Below the pieces are notes generated by a model that did not search any database, was not told the origin of the DNA, and was given only the letters and a program-made list of their open reading frames with translations. DNA of 64,000 nucleotides from Eubacteriaceae bacterium (lineage in GTDB: Bacteria > Bacillota > Clostridia > Eubacteriales > Anaerofustaceae): positions 1 through 64,000 of the forward strand of contig WRIE01000009.1 in the NCBI GenBank assembly GCA_009782875.1, given 5' to 3'. A program made the position numbers and the translations under genes. Below are positions 20,190-29,291 of this stretch, in pieces. The stretch's first letter is position 1; the number at the start of each line of letters is the position of its first letter.

Positions 20190-20990
20190 CTCAAAAGAAC
20201 TGAAATGAATGACAAAACAAACATTTGGCAAAATGTGCTCCAGCGCCTTTCGCAAACCTTCCACAGCCTCCGGCAATTGTCGGCTCATCCGAATGATCTT
20301 TCAACAATCCATCTTTTGGGAAGGACTATGAACATATGGGCCTCGTTGCGCTTGACAATCTCGACTTTCGCGTCAACCAGCCCTTTTATTGCGTTTGCAA
20401 AGCTCTCTCCACTATAAGCGCTGTCGGCTAAAACAGTCTCGACGCTCTCGTATTTGCCGGAATTAATTGCAGCCAGCTCTATTGCCCCATCCCTGTCTGT
20501 AAAATCGGCTGTCGTGGCATGTACGCCATGGGGCAGCCCTAAAATGTCAACCGCCAAGTGCACTTTCGCCCCTGATATTTTTTTTCCCCGCATCATAGCC
20601 TTTCTCGATTGCTGTGAATGTGTTTTTAATGCTTTTTGAGTCGATGGGCTAGGGCTTCTCCCGTTTATGATCCGCTCTGACATAGCTAGCTCTTCTAAAC
20701 TTCCTCAAAAGCGCTGCGCTCATCGTGTCCTGTGTAGTTTTTTTTGCCCCCCATTTTCGATAATGGCAGTAAACATCCTCCCATTTCGGAAAGTCGTGGG
20801 GCAATGCCCTCCATCTGCAACCTTCGCGTAAAACATAAAGTATTGCGCAAAAAATATCATAAAGGTCATATGTGTATGGCCTTGTTGATTTGGTGGCTGA
20901 CTCTAAAAATGGCTTGATAATCTCGAATTGGTCTCTAGTTATGTCGCTTGGATATTTTTTCTCATATAAAGGTAAATAGCCTTTTATTGT
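20190..20990 (-). pseudogene. Decayed IS5-family transposase
   Basis: A minus-strand reading that must change frame recovers an IS5-type DDE transposase. The N-terminal DUF4096-like part is FEIIKPFLESATKSTRPYTYDLYDIFCAILYVLREGCRWRALPHDFPKWEDVY, split here from the catalytic part IDSKSIKNTFTAIEKGYDAG / KISGAKVHLAVD, TADFTDRDGA, ADSAYSG and the C-terminal KRWIVERSFG. A run of eight As near 20578 shifts the frame. A TGA after ERSFG (20285) replaces the usual Trp before ADNCRRLWKVCERR. There is also a disruption near 20690. I could not identify terminal inverted repeats, so the element ends are unknown. Not expected to be active. Confidence 0.8.
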
Positions 20991-21307
20991 TATTGTACCA
21001 TTTATCGATAATAATAGACATATTCAACAGCCTCTAACAAAAATTGCGGACATTCGATCAGTTTCTTTTATCTCTTGCCAAATTGCGAAAGGTTTTAATA
21101 ATTGTTCAAATCTCGAAGGGATGATTTCATAAGTTTCACAATCAATTTACATATTTCGATATATTATACTATATTGCTACTCAAGAAGCGAAAAAAACCA
21201 AATAATCAACGTCAAAGATTTTCCCCTGAGAGCCAGATATACAAATAGATATTGTGAAATTACCGCTAAACTAGACAATTGTTATTAAGAAAAATAGAGA
21301 TAACATC
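20991..21307. other. AT-rich intergenic region
   Basis: Between the transposase remnant and the SPFH promoter. I see no gene, RNA or clear repeat here. Confidence 0.6.
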
Positions 21308-21353
21308 TTGTCATAGTTCTATCGTTATGATATTATATTGATATCACAACGAT
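21308..21353 (+). promoter_or_regulatory. SPFH operon promoter with inverted-repeat operator
   Basis: TTGTCA (21308-21313) and TATTAT (21331-21336) are 17 bases apart. An inverted repeat, ATCGTTATGATAT (21321-21333) / ATATCACAACGAT (21341-21353), matches at 12 of 13 positions with a 7-base centre and overlaps the -10 and the transcription start. It is a likely repressor operator; the regulator is unknown, and the small RHH protein of the same operon is a candidate. Confidence 0.65.
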
Positions 21354-21386
21354 AACTAACTACATTAAAAGTTTTGGAGGTATTCA

Positions 21387-22391
21387 ATGGAAAAAAGAGT
21401 TGTCACAGAAAAGATTTTAAAGCCAATAAGCGGATTGTTTATGTTGCCCGTGCTTGTCATCGCATTGTTGCTCTCAATCTGCCTCTTTATCTACAGCGTC
21501 GCCAAGGAGTTTCCAAGCGCTTTGCTAGGTGTTATAAGTTGGGTGTTTATAATATCAATTACCATAGCTTTTGGAGGCTTGAAGATCGTGAGGCCAATTG
21601 AAGCCCGCATCTTCACATTGTTTGGCTCATACCACGGCACCATAAAAACAGCTGGATATTACTTTGTAAACCCGTTTTGCTCTTCATTCAGCCCCACTTA
21701 CAACGTTGCGATGGCAGAAGCTAGAAAAGAAGCTACTGCTGCGGCACGACAAGGGGGCACAGCAATTCCGGCTACCCAAGTCACCAAGACTGTTTCATTG
21801 AAGATGCAAACCTTCGGCAACCAACGCCAAAAGGTCAACGATATTTTGGGAAACCCGATAATTATTGGGGCGGTTGTAATATGGCATGTGGAGGATCCCA
21901 CAAAAGCGGTGTTCGCAGTGGAAAACTACTATGAGTACTTGGGCATCCAAACTGACTCGACGATAAGGAATGTTGCGCGCTTGTATCCCTATGACGTGTT
22001 CGCCGAAGACGAGGGTGACGAGGCAGTGCGTGAAAAAACCTTGCGGGGCAGCTCCCTAGAAATCGCCGACACTATGCAAAGCGATCTGCAAAGCAGGATT
22101 GACTTCACTGGCCTTGTCATCGATGATGTCAGGATCACGCATCTCGCATATGCCGAGGAAATCGCTGCGGCAATGCTCCAGCGGCAACAAGCAGTGGCAA
22201 TCATTGCCGCAAGGCAAAAGATTGTTGATGGCGCAGTGGGAATGGTGAAGATGGCAATCGAGAAGCTGGGCGACGAGGAAATAGTGCTATTGGATGAGGA
22301 GAGAAAAGCTGCTATGGTCTCCAACTTGCTGGTGGTGCTTTGCGGCAACCGGGATGCCCAGCCAATAATCAATAGCGGATCGATCTATTAA
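21387..22391 (+). CDS. SPFH/Band 7 (stomatin-prohibitin-type) membrane protein
   Basis: 334 residues. Two N-terminal hydrophobic segments (about 16-35 and 45-62) are followed by an SPFH domain (IVRPIEARIFTLFGSYHGTIKTAGYYFVNPF) and a long helical region with the Ala-rich LQRQQAVAIIAARQKIVDGAVGMV stretch typical of oligomerising SPFH proteins. GGAGG lies 6-7 bases before the ATG. The family forms membrane microdomain scaffolds; the exact role here is unknown. Followed after 37 bases by a small DNA-binding protein, an arrangement I have seen described in other Firmicutes. Expression is probably controlled by the operator at 21321-21353. Confidence 0.88.
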   Translation: MEKRVVTEKILKPISGLFMLPVLVIALLLSICLFIYSVAKEFPSALLGVISWVFIISITIAFGGLKIVRPIEARIFTLFGSYHGTIKTAGYYFVNPFCSSFSPTYNVAMAEARKEATAAARQGGTAIPATQVTKTVSLKMQTFGNQRQKVNDILGNPIIIGAVVIWHVEDPTKAVFAVENYYEYLGIQTDSTIRNVARLYPYDVFAEDEGDEAVREKTLRGSSLEIADTMQSDLQSRIDFTGLVIDDVRITHLAYAEEIAAAMLQRQQAVAIIAARQKIVDGAVGMVKMAIEKLGDEEIVLLDEERKAAMVSNLLVVLCGNRDAQPIINSGSIY

Positions 22392-22428
22392 AAAGCTCTC
22401 TAGCTAGAGCAAATAAGGAGCGTAGCAA

Positions 22429-22674
22429 ATGGAAAGCACCGACCGGGAAGAGCAGTTGGTTAATAGGCTTGAGCGGATAAAAACGCTAGAGGAAGAAGTT
22501 CTGAAGCGGGAAAAAGCTTTGAAGAACAAAGAAAACGCCAGAAAACAAGTGCTTTTGAGACTCGCCCCGTCTTTATGGGACGAAATCGCTTCCTGGGCAG
22601 AAGACGACCTGAGATCCATCAACAGCCAAATCGAGTTTATTCTGCGGGAAGCAGTCAAAAAACGCACGAAGTAG
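22429..22674 (+). CDS. Small ribbon-helix-helix (Arc-like) protein with N-terminal coiled coil
   Basis: 81 residues. Residues 5-38 form a charged helix likely to coil (REEQLVNRLERIKTLEEEVL). Residues 40-81 look like an Arc/MetJ-type RHH unit: a short strand KQVLLRLAP, helix LWDEIASWAEDDL, turn RSIN, helix SQIEFILREAVKK. RHH proteins bind DNA as dimers at short inverted repeats. It is cotranscribed with the SPFH gene and ends before a terminator. It could autoregulate the operon at 21321-21353 or act on chromosome targets. No toxin gene is next to it. Confidence 0.8.
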   Translation: MESTDREEQLVNRLERIKTLEEEVLKREKALKNKENARKQVLLRLAPSLWDEIASWAEDDLRSINSQIEFILREAVKKRTK

Positions 22675-22696
22675 AGGCAACATAGCCCTCTTGAAA

Positions 22697-22743
22697 AACA
22701 AGCAGGCAAGGATTTTTCTATCCAGCCTGCTTGTTTGTTTGTT
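22697..22743. terminator. Bidirectional terminator between the SPFH-RHH operon and recA
   Basis: AACAAGCAGGC (22697-22707) pairs with GCCTGCTTGTT (22725-22735). T-rich tracts follow on both strands, so it serves the plus operon and the convergent recA end (22752). Confidence 0.85.
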
Positions 22744-22751
22744 TTAGCTAT

Positions 22752-23801
22752 CTATTCGGCATACTCTTCTGCGTCGTCGAAGATATTTGGAGACTCCTCG
22801 TAAGAGATGGTCGGTTTTGCGATAACGACCTCTTTGACCTTGGCCTCAATCTCGCGCAAAATATCCGGATTGTCAGCCAAGTACTTTTTCGCGTTCTCGC
22901 GCCCTTGGCCGATGTTTGCATTGTTGTATGAGAACCATGCCCCAGACTTGTCGATGATGTCCACTTTGGTGGCGATATCCAGCACATCCCCTTCCCTTGA
23001 TATGCCTTTGCCAAATATTATGTCAAACTCTGCCGACTTGAAAGGCGGGGAAACCTTGTTTTTCACTACTTTCGCCTTGATCCTGTTTCCAAGCACATCC
23101 TGGCCATTTTTAATTGCCTCCCCTTTTCGCACATCTATACGCACAGAGGAGTAATACTTGAGCGCATTGCCTCCCGAAGTAACTTCCGGGTTGCCAAACA
23201 TAACACCGATCTTCATCCGTAGCTGGTTGATAAAGATAACTGTGGTTTGGGATTTGCTGATGCTGCCTGCCAGCTTGCGTAGCGCCTGGGACATCAGGCG
23301 CGCTTGGGCGCCCATTGTGGCATCCCCCATCTCCCCTTCAATTTCCGCTTTTGGCACCAATGCCGCGACGGAGTCGACAACAACCACATCCAGCGCTGCG
23401 CTCCTGACCAAGGCTTCGCATATCTCGAGAGCCTGCTCGCCTGTATCAGGCTGGGACACTATCAACTCATCGATATCCACACCAATGGCGCGGGCATAGA
23501 TCGGGTCAAGGGCATGCTCTGCATCGATAAACGCGGCGATGCCCCCGTTCTTTTGGGCTTCAGCCACTATGTGCAGCGCGACAGTTGTCTTTCCCGATGA
23601 CTCAGGACCGTATATTTCGATGATCCTGCCTCTTGGCACACCCCCCACGCCAAGGGCTATGTCCAAAGAAAGTGAAGAAGTGGATATTGCTGGAATCAGT
23701 TCTGCTGTTTTTTCGCCCAGCTTCATCACCGATCCTTTGCCAAATGCTTTTTCTATGCTTTTTAGCGCTAGTTCAAGGTTTTTTTGCTTGTCGTCAGACA
23801 T
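22752..23801 (-). CDS. recA: Recombinase A
   Basis: ATP-dependent strand-exchange protein for homologous recombination and the SOS response. 349 residues, full length. Walker [10 protein letters not shown] near residue 66, Walker [13 protein letters not shown]1/L2 loop region [29 protein letters not shown], and an acidic C-terminus ([15 protein letters not shown]). It starts 23 bases after cinA, so it is read as the last gene of the whiA-ftsK-rimO-pgsA-cinA-recA unit. I saw no LexA box directly upstream. Confidence 0.98.
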   Translation of the reverse strand: MSDDKQKNLELALKSIEKAFGKGSVMKLGEKTAELIPAISTSSLSLDIALGVGGVPRGRIIEIYGPESSGKTTVALHIVAEAQKNGGIAAFIDAEHALDPIYARAIGVDIDELIVSQPDTGEQALEICEALVRSAALDVVVVDSVAALVPKAEIEGEMGDATMGAQARLMSQALRKLAGSISKSQTTVIFINQLRMKIGVMFGNPEVTSGGNALKYYSSVRIDVRKGEAIKNGQDVLGNRIKAKVVKNKVSPPFKSAEFDIIFGKGISREGDVLDIATKVDIIDKSGAWFSYNNANIGQGRENAKKYLADNPDILREIEAKVKEVVIAKPTISYEESPNIFDDAEEYAE

Positions 23802-23824
23802 CTTTTTGGCGCCTCACTTAATTA

Positions 23825-25081
23825 TTATTTTTTTTCTAGCCTTGCAAGCTGCTCGCTTGCGGCTAGCCCATACAAAAGATGGTATGCCCTGTTGGCAGCC
23901 CTGGCACGCACCATGTCCCTGTCCCCTCTGAAGTTATTCTCTTCAACTAGGGTTTTCCCTTTAAAATTAATCCCTATATATGCAAGCCCTGCACTTTTGC
24001 CCTCAGATTCGCCTGGCCCGGCGTTCCCTGTAAATGACACGGCTATATCAGAACTGAATACTTCCCTTGCCCCGCAAGCCATTTCATATGCTGTTTGGCT
24101 GCTGACTGCCCCGTATTTTGCCAAGATCCCTTCTTTGACACCCAACAGCTTGGCTTTCTGGGCGTTAGTGTACGCGATAATTGAGCCGATGAAAGATGCG
24201 GACATGCCCGGGGTCCTGGTCAGAAGCTCTGCAAAAAGCCCTCCGGTAAAGGACTCGGCGCTCGCGATGGTCAGGCCGTTTTCCAGAAGGATTCTGTTTG
24301 CGACTTCCCACAGCTCCGCCTTTTCCTCAGAGTATAAATGCTCCTTGATGGCTGCTTTGACCAAAAAATCCTTTGATTCAAGGATAGCTTTGGCTTCATG
24401 CTCGTTTTTTCCTTTTGCCACTGCTTTGACCATCAACCCGGAATAAGTCAGATATGTATTGAATGCATATGTGGCGTCTTCTGCCACTGTGTCGCGCAGC
24501 AGTTCCTCTGCGGCCGACTCGCCAATGCCAGACAGCATATAGCATTTTTCAAAAACAGTTTTGCTTGTCTTGGCGGATAGCTCTTTTGAGACATATTCAT
24601 GGAACATCCACTCCATCTCCCTGGGAGGGCCTGGAAGCATCACATAAGTTTTGGCGTTATGCTCCATATAGACACCCGGGGCTGTGCCGTTTGCGTTTGG
24701 CAAAGGCGTCGCGCCCTTTGGAATATAGCACTGGCTTAAATTGTTTTGTGGCATAGGCGTGTTGCGGCTTGCGTACCTCTCAAGGAGGGCATTATGTATC
24801 TGCTGGTTGAACTCCAAGCTTGCGCCTATGGCAGCGCATACAGCTTGTTTTGTCAAATCGTCCTTAGTCGGCCCCAGCCCTCCGGTGGTGATGATTATAT
24901 CAGTTTTCTGCTGTGCAGCCTGGATTGCTTTCTTTATAGCAGAAGGGTCGTCCCCGACAGTCATGTGGCACATTATGTCGATGCCGCACTTTTTAAGCTC
25001 CAAGGACACAAAGGCGGCATTGGTGTTGATGACATCCCCATTAAGGACCTCATCGCCAATGCAGATGATAGCTGCGTTCAT
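23825..25081 (-). CDS. cinA: CinA: MoaB-like / nicotinamide-nucleotide amidase
   Basis: 418 residues. The N-terminal half is a molybdopterin-binding-like domain (IICIGDEVLNGDVINTN; IIITTGGLGPTKDDLTKQ), in this family linked to ADP-ribose pyrophosphatase activity. The C-terminal half is a PncC-type NMN deamidase domain (SAESFTGGLFAELLTR; SFIGSIIAYTNAQKAKLLGV; SFTGNAGPG) that recycles pyridine nucleotide. Its ATG overlaps the pgsA stop by 4 bases, and it lies directly upstream of recA, the order seen in B. subtilis and Streptococcus. Confidence 0.95.
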   Translation of the reverse strand: MNAAIICIGDEVLNGDVINTNAAFVSLELKKCGIDIMCHMTVGDDPSAIKKAIQAAQQKTDIIITTGGLGPTKDDLTKQAVCAAIGASLEFNQQIHNALLERYASRNTPMPQNNLSQCYIPKGATPLPNANGTAPGVYMEHNAKTYVMLPGPPREMEWMFHEYVSKELSAKTSKTVFEKCYMLSGIGESAAEELLRDTVAEDATYAFNTYLTYSGLMVKAVAKGKNEHEAKAILESKDFLVKAAIKEHLYSEEKAELWEVANRILLENGLTIASAESFTGGLFAELLTRTPGMSASFIGSIIAYTNAQKAKLLGVKEGILAKYGAVSSQTAYEMACGAREVFSSDIAVSFTGNAGPGESEGKSAGLAYIGINFKGKTLVEENNFRGDRDMVRARAANRAYHLLYGLAASEQLARLEKK

Positions 25082-25638
25082 TCGCTGATCACATCCAAGT
25101 TTTTGCCGACATAATTGATGCCTGACAAAACGGTCATCACAACTGAGAAAAAAAACAGCGCGTTGACTAATGGGGTGAAGATAATAAAACTGGCCATTAC
25201 TTGCTCAAAATGCATGGCAGAGATGGCGATCAGCTGGGCAATTGTCTTGATTTTTCCGTATACATCAGCTGCAAGAACACGGTTTTTTAGCGCGGCCATT
25301 GTCCGTAGCGACATTACAATCAGCTCCCTGCCAGTGATGACCACCACAGGCACAGAATTGATCCTGCCCTGGCCCAGCAAAATGATCACAGCTGTCAGGA
25401 CCAGCAGCTTATCCGCCAATGGGTCTAAAAACTTGCCTAGATCAGTCACCATGTTGTTTTTGCGGGCAATATAGCCATCAATCGAGTCTGTGATTGACGC
25501 GGCGATAAACAGGATGCCTGCAGAAATAATAGTCCACTTGGTTCCATAATACATCAAAACCATGTACACAGGGATTACTAAAATCCTGGATAATGTGATC
25601 CTGTTTGGCAAGTTGAGCTTTAATTTTACTTTATTCAT
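25078..25638 (-). CDS. pgsA: CDP-diacylglycerol-glycerol-3-phosphate 3-phosphatidyltransferase
   Basis: Makes phosphatidylglycerol-phosphate, the first committed step to anionic phospholipids, at the membrane. About 186 residues from the ATG at 25638 (MNKVKLKLNLPNRITLSRI). A longer start at 25662 lies inside rimO. The CDP-alcohol transferase signature DG(x)2AR(x)8G(x)3D(x)3D is complete in DGYIARKNNMVTDLGKFLD. Several membrane helices are visible. It starts 7 bases after the rimO stop and overlaps cinA. Confidence 0.95.
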   Translation of the reverse strand: MNKVKLKLNLPNRITLSRILVIPVYMVLMYYGTKWTIISAGILFIAASITDSIDGYIARKNNMVTDLGKFLDPLADKLLVLTAVIILLGQGRINSVPVVVITGRELIVMSLRTMAALKNRVLAADVYGKIKTIAQLIAISAMHFEQVMASFIIFTPLVNALFFFSVVMTVLSGINYVGKNLDVISE

Positions 25639-25645
25639 AATAATA

Positions 25646-26989
25646 TTATTCCAATTCAGCAATTAAGTCGTGTTCCATTGAGTCAGTTATTGTGACTGTG
25701 CAAAAATCCCCTGCTTTAAGCTTCAAGTTTGTGTATACATAAACAACCCCGTCAATGTCAGGCGCGTCCATATAGCTCCTTGCGACATAGTACCCGTCCT
25801 GGCCTTCCTCGTCAATGAGCACGTCCAGCTTGGAGCCGACAAACCCGGATAATATTGAGCTAGAGACCTCCTCTTGGGCAAGCATAGCCCTTGCCATCCG
25901 CTGCTCTTTGACGCCTTCCGGCACTTGCTCCAAAAAGCCTGCGGCCAAGGTGCCTTCCTCTTGGGAGTATATGAACACACCTACTTTGCTCAAGCGCATC
26001 TCTTCTAAAAAAGACACTAGGCAGTCGACATCCTCGTCATCCTCGCCAGGGAACCCGACAATAAACCCGGAGCGGATAGCGATGCCCGGCATAAGGCCGC
26101 GCGCTTTTTCAATAAGGGTTTTCATGCCCTCATAGCTCGTCGGGCGCCCCATGCGGGCGAGCACCTTGCCAGAGGCATGCTGCAGGGGCATATCAATGTA
26201 GGAAAGGACTTTTGTCGAGTTTGCCATCATTTCAAGCAACTCTACAGTGATATTGTCAGGATATGCATACATGACCCTTATCCATGAAATCCCGCCTACT
26301 TGCTCCAGCCGGGCAAGCAAATCCACAAGCGCCAAGCGCCCATATATGTCGGCGCCATAGCTTGCAGTGTCTTGGGCCACCAAGATCAGCTCTACAACTC
26401 CGCTGTCAGCCAAGCTCTCTGCCTCTTGGAGGATGTCTTCAATAGTCCGGCTTACTTGTTTGCCCTTGAGCTGGGGGATGATGCAAAAGGCGCAGTTCTT
26501 GTCACAGCCTTCAGAAATCTTTATGTAGGCGTAGTGGGAAGGGGTTGAGATGATCCTGCCGGTGAAGTTTTGCTGGTTTGCCAGTTCCGGTTTGGTTATC
26601 GCCTTCCCGGGCAGCCCGCCTTCAAAAACTTGCCCGAGCAGCTTTGGGACATCCATGAAGTTGTTGGCGCCAGTCACCAAGTCGATGCCTGGCAACTCCT
26701 CTAACAGCTCTTTTGCGTAGCGCTCCCCCAGGCAACCCGCGACAACTATTTTTTTTTCGCTATCCCCTTTTTTATACTCAAGGGAGTTGACAACCATTTC
26801 TACCGACTCGTCTTTTGCCGGATCGATAAAAGCGCATGTGTTGATAATTATCGCATCGGCGCCTCCCGGCTCGCTGGTTTGCTCGTAGCCTGCGCTGCAG
26901 AGGGCATGGGCCAGCTTTTCGCTGTCAACAGTGTTTTTGTCGCAGCCTAAGGTGACTATATAAAAAGATTTACTCGAAGGTTGTTCCAT
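25646..26989 (-). CDS. rimO: Ribosomal protein S12 methylthiotransferase
   Basis: Radical-SAM enzyme that adds a methylthio group to an Asp of ribosomal protein S12. 447 residues. N-terminal UPF0004 domain with cysteines for one iron-sulfur cluster (YIVTLGCDKNTVDSEKL; INTCAFIDPAK; VVAGCLGERY). Radical-SAM motif CDKNCAFCIIP near residue 155. The C-terminal TRAM domain runs from about 385. LGCDKNTVDSE and the ISEGCDKNCAFC context fit RimO better than MiaB. Its first 20 bases overlap the ftsK 3' end. Confidence 0.94.
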   Translation of the reverse strand: MEQPSSKSFYIVTLGCDKNTVDSEKLAHALCSAGYEQTSEPGGADAIIINTCAFIDPAKDESVEMVVNSLEYKKGDSEKKIVVAGCLGERYAKELLEELPGIDLVTGANNFMDVPKLLGQVFEGGLPGKAITKPELANQQNFTGRIISTPSHYAYIKISEGCDKNCAFCIIPQLKGKQVSRTIEDILQEAESLADSGVVELILVAQDTASYGADIYGRLALVDLLARLEQVGGISWIRVMYAYPDNITVELLEMMANSTKVLSYIDMPLQHASGKVLARMGRPTSYEGMKTLIEKARGLMPGIAIRSGFIVGFPGEDDEDVDCLVSFLEEMRLSKVGVFIYSQEEGTLAAGFLEQVPEGVKEQRMARAMLAQEEVSSSILSGFVGSKLDVLIDEEGQDGYYVARSYMDAPDIDGVVYVYTNLKLKAGDFCTVTITDSMEHDLIAELE

Positions 26990-29246
26990 AATACTCTTCC
27001 TGTGTAATTAAAACTTTCCTGGGCTTTGACCCGTCCGCTTCGCTGATATAGCCGCGGTCTTCCATCTCGTCTATAATCCTGCCGGCTCTCGCATAGCCCA
27101 GCCTGAGCCTGCGCTGGATTGTGGATGTGGAAATTATATTCTTCTCAAAAGCGATTTCCATCGCTTTAGGCAAAAGCTCATCCCCATAGTCGTCATCAGA
27201 GCCAAAAGCGGCTGACGGCCCGTCCAGAGCCGCGCTTTTCACTCCTGCAATGACACCCTCGTCATAGTCCGCCTTGCTTTTTTTCTTCACAAACTCGACA
27301 ACACGCTCGATCTCTTTGTCGCTGACATAAGCGCACTGCGCCCGGATCGGCGAGTTCTGGCTCTGGTGCAAGTATAGCATGTCGCCCCTGCCTAGCAGCT
27401 TTTCCGCCCCGCTTGAATCCAGTATAGTCCTTGAGTCGACTTGGCTCATAACAGCAAAAGAGATCCTTGTAGGGATGTTGGCCTTGATCACGCCTGTAAT
27501 CACGTTGACTGACGGCCTTTGGGTAGCGAGGACAAGGTGTATCCCTGCAGCCCTGGCCAGCTGGGACAAGCGGATGATAGAAGCCTCGACTTGCTGGGCG
27601 CTCACCATCATCAAATCGTTAAGCTCATCGATTATTAGTATGATATGGGGCATGTGTTCTTTGCCAGCCTCTTTCGCTTTTTGGTTGTAAGGGTCGATGC
27701 CGCGAACTTTGCTTTCCGCAAACATCTCGTACCTTTTTGTCATTTCCTTGACAGCCCACCCCAGGGCGCCAGCGGCATTCTTGGGGTCGGTGACCACAGG
27801 GATCAGCAGATGGGGGATTTCGCTATATACGCTCAACTCGACCATTTTGGGGTCAATGAGTATCATGCGCACTTCCTCGGGGGAAGAGTGGTAGAGGATA
27901 GACATTATCATCGCGTTTATGCACACGCTTTTGCCTGACCCTGTGGCCCCGGCTATCAAAAGGTGGGGCATGGTTGTTATATCCAAAACCAAGTCGCTGC
28001 CAGTCAAGTCTTTGCCCAAGGCGATCGCAAGAGGCGACTCATGGTCTGCGAACAGCTTTGAAGTGGCTATTTGGGAGAAATGCACTAAAGAAACTTCTTT
28101 GTTCGGGACTTCAATGCCTATGGCGCTCTTCCCAGGGATCGGCGCTTCAATGCGCACTCTCTTCGCCGCCAACGCCATCGCCAAATCGTCCGACAAGTTT
28201 ACGACCTTGCTGACCCTGATCCCAGGTTTAAGCATAAGCTCGTAGCGTGTGACCGTAGGCCCCACACTCACTTCAGAGACAGACGCGTCAATCGAGAAGT
28301 CTTTGAGAGCTTTTTCAAGCAAACCCACATTCGCATAGACCTCTGCTTGCCTGGCTGACCCGGAAATGGCATCCTTTGGCTCGTCTAAAAGGGACAAGGG
28401 CGGTTTCTCATAGTTGTCTGTGCCAGGGCGGGCAAGAGCGCCAAAAATGTTTTTTGGCTTTGCCGGGGCTGCAGGCACAGGCGCCTTTTGCGCAAAAGCG
28501 TCTTCAGGGCTTATCTTAATCGCCGGTTTTTCCGACCCTGAATAGGCAAAGATCTCGGTAGTGTCTAAGTTTTTGGCTGCATCAGGGGAAACTGGCAGCG
28601 GGGAAACTTTGGCCCTTGCCAACTTTGTTTTGGCTTTCTTTTCCCTATGGGGCCTGTTTGCCCACTTTTTCTTAACGGCAACAAAGCCGTTTTGAACCGC
28701 CCCTGCAATGCTTTTTCTAAAAATTGACAAGAAAGCCACAATGCTCGCCAAAGCGACTACAATCCATGCGCCGGGCCTGCCCAAGGCTTGGCTGAGCAGT
28801 TTTGCCAGAAAATGCCCGCAAAGGCCTGCGCTTGAGGATCCCTCAACGATATTCTTGTAAAAGTTCGGTTTAAACAATGACAACTCGTCCATTGACCTGT
28901 CCATGAGCGCAATGGCGACCAGGGCGTTGGCAGCCAGTATGTATGTAAAGAATATATGCTGCCCCCTGTCGAGCTCGCTGCTGTGTTTGAAGAGCAGCAC
29001 GCCATTTATTATGATTGCGCCAATTAGGACAAATTGCCCAACGCCTCCGAAAAACTTGTATAAAAGCGCGCTGGCGACTGCGCCTATGGCGCCAGGGTCG
29101 TGATTGGCGACAATGCAAAAAAAGCCGTAAGCGCCAAGCGCGACAAGGCAGAAACCTTTGATTTCGCTTACGATTGAATCCTTCTTTTGAACTTTCTTGC
29201 TTGTGCTTTTTTTCTTCTTGGCAGATTTTGTTGCAGCTTTTGCCAT
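26970..29246 (-). CDS. ftsK: DNA translocase FtsK/SpoIIIE
   Basis: Pumps chromosomal DNA through the septum at division or sporulation. 758 residues. A lysine-rich start and about four membrane helices (30-180) are followed by a basic/Pro-Ala linker. The motor domain has Walker A GATGSGKSVCINAM near residue 440 and Walker B IILIIDELNDLMMV. The C-terminal winged-helix gamma domain recognises polarity sequences (TIQRRLRLGYARAGRIIDEME). It starts 45 bases after the whiA stop. In spore-formers the same family is called SpoIIIE; I cannot tell whether a second paralogue exists elsewhere. Confidence 0.96.
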   Translation of the reverse strand: MAKAATKSAKKKKSTSKKVQKKDSIVSEIKGFCLVALGAYGFFCIVANHDPGAIGAVASALLYKFFGGVGQFVLIGAIIINGVLLFKHSSELDRGQHIFFTYILAANALVAIALMDRSMDELSLFKPNFYKNIVEGSSSAGLCGHFLAKLLSQALGRPGAWIVVALASIVAFLSIFRKSIAGAVQNGFVAVKKKWANRPHREKKAKTKLARAKVSPLPVSPDAAKNLDTTEIFAYSGSEKPAIKISPEDAFAQKAPVPAAPAKPKNIFGALARPGTDNYEKPPLSLLDEPKDAISGSARQAEVYANVGLLEKALKDFSIDASVSEVSVGPTVTRYELMLKPGIRVSKVVNLSDDLAMALAAKRVRIEAPIPGKSAIGIEVPNKEVSLVHFSQIATSKLFADHESPLAIALGKDLTGSDLVLDITTMPHLLIAGATGSGKSVCINAMIMSILYHSSPEEVRMILIDPKMVELSVYSEIPHLLIPVVTDPKNAAGALGWAVKEMTKRYEMFAESKVRGIDPYNQKAKEAGKEHMPHIILIIDELNDLMMVSAQQVEASIIRLSQLARAAGIHLVLATQRPSVNVITGVIKANIPTRISFAVMSQVDSRTILDSSGAEKLLGRGDMLYLHQSQNSPIRAQCAYVSDKEIERVVEFVKKKSKADYDEGVIAGVKSAALDGPSAAFGSDDDYGDELLPKAMEIAFEKNIISTSTIQRRLRLGYARAGRIIDEMEDRGYISEADGSKPRKVLITQEEYYGTTFE

Positions 29247-29291
29247 ATCCCACTTTACCTACCTAGCAAGCATTATTATCGCGATGCGGCA

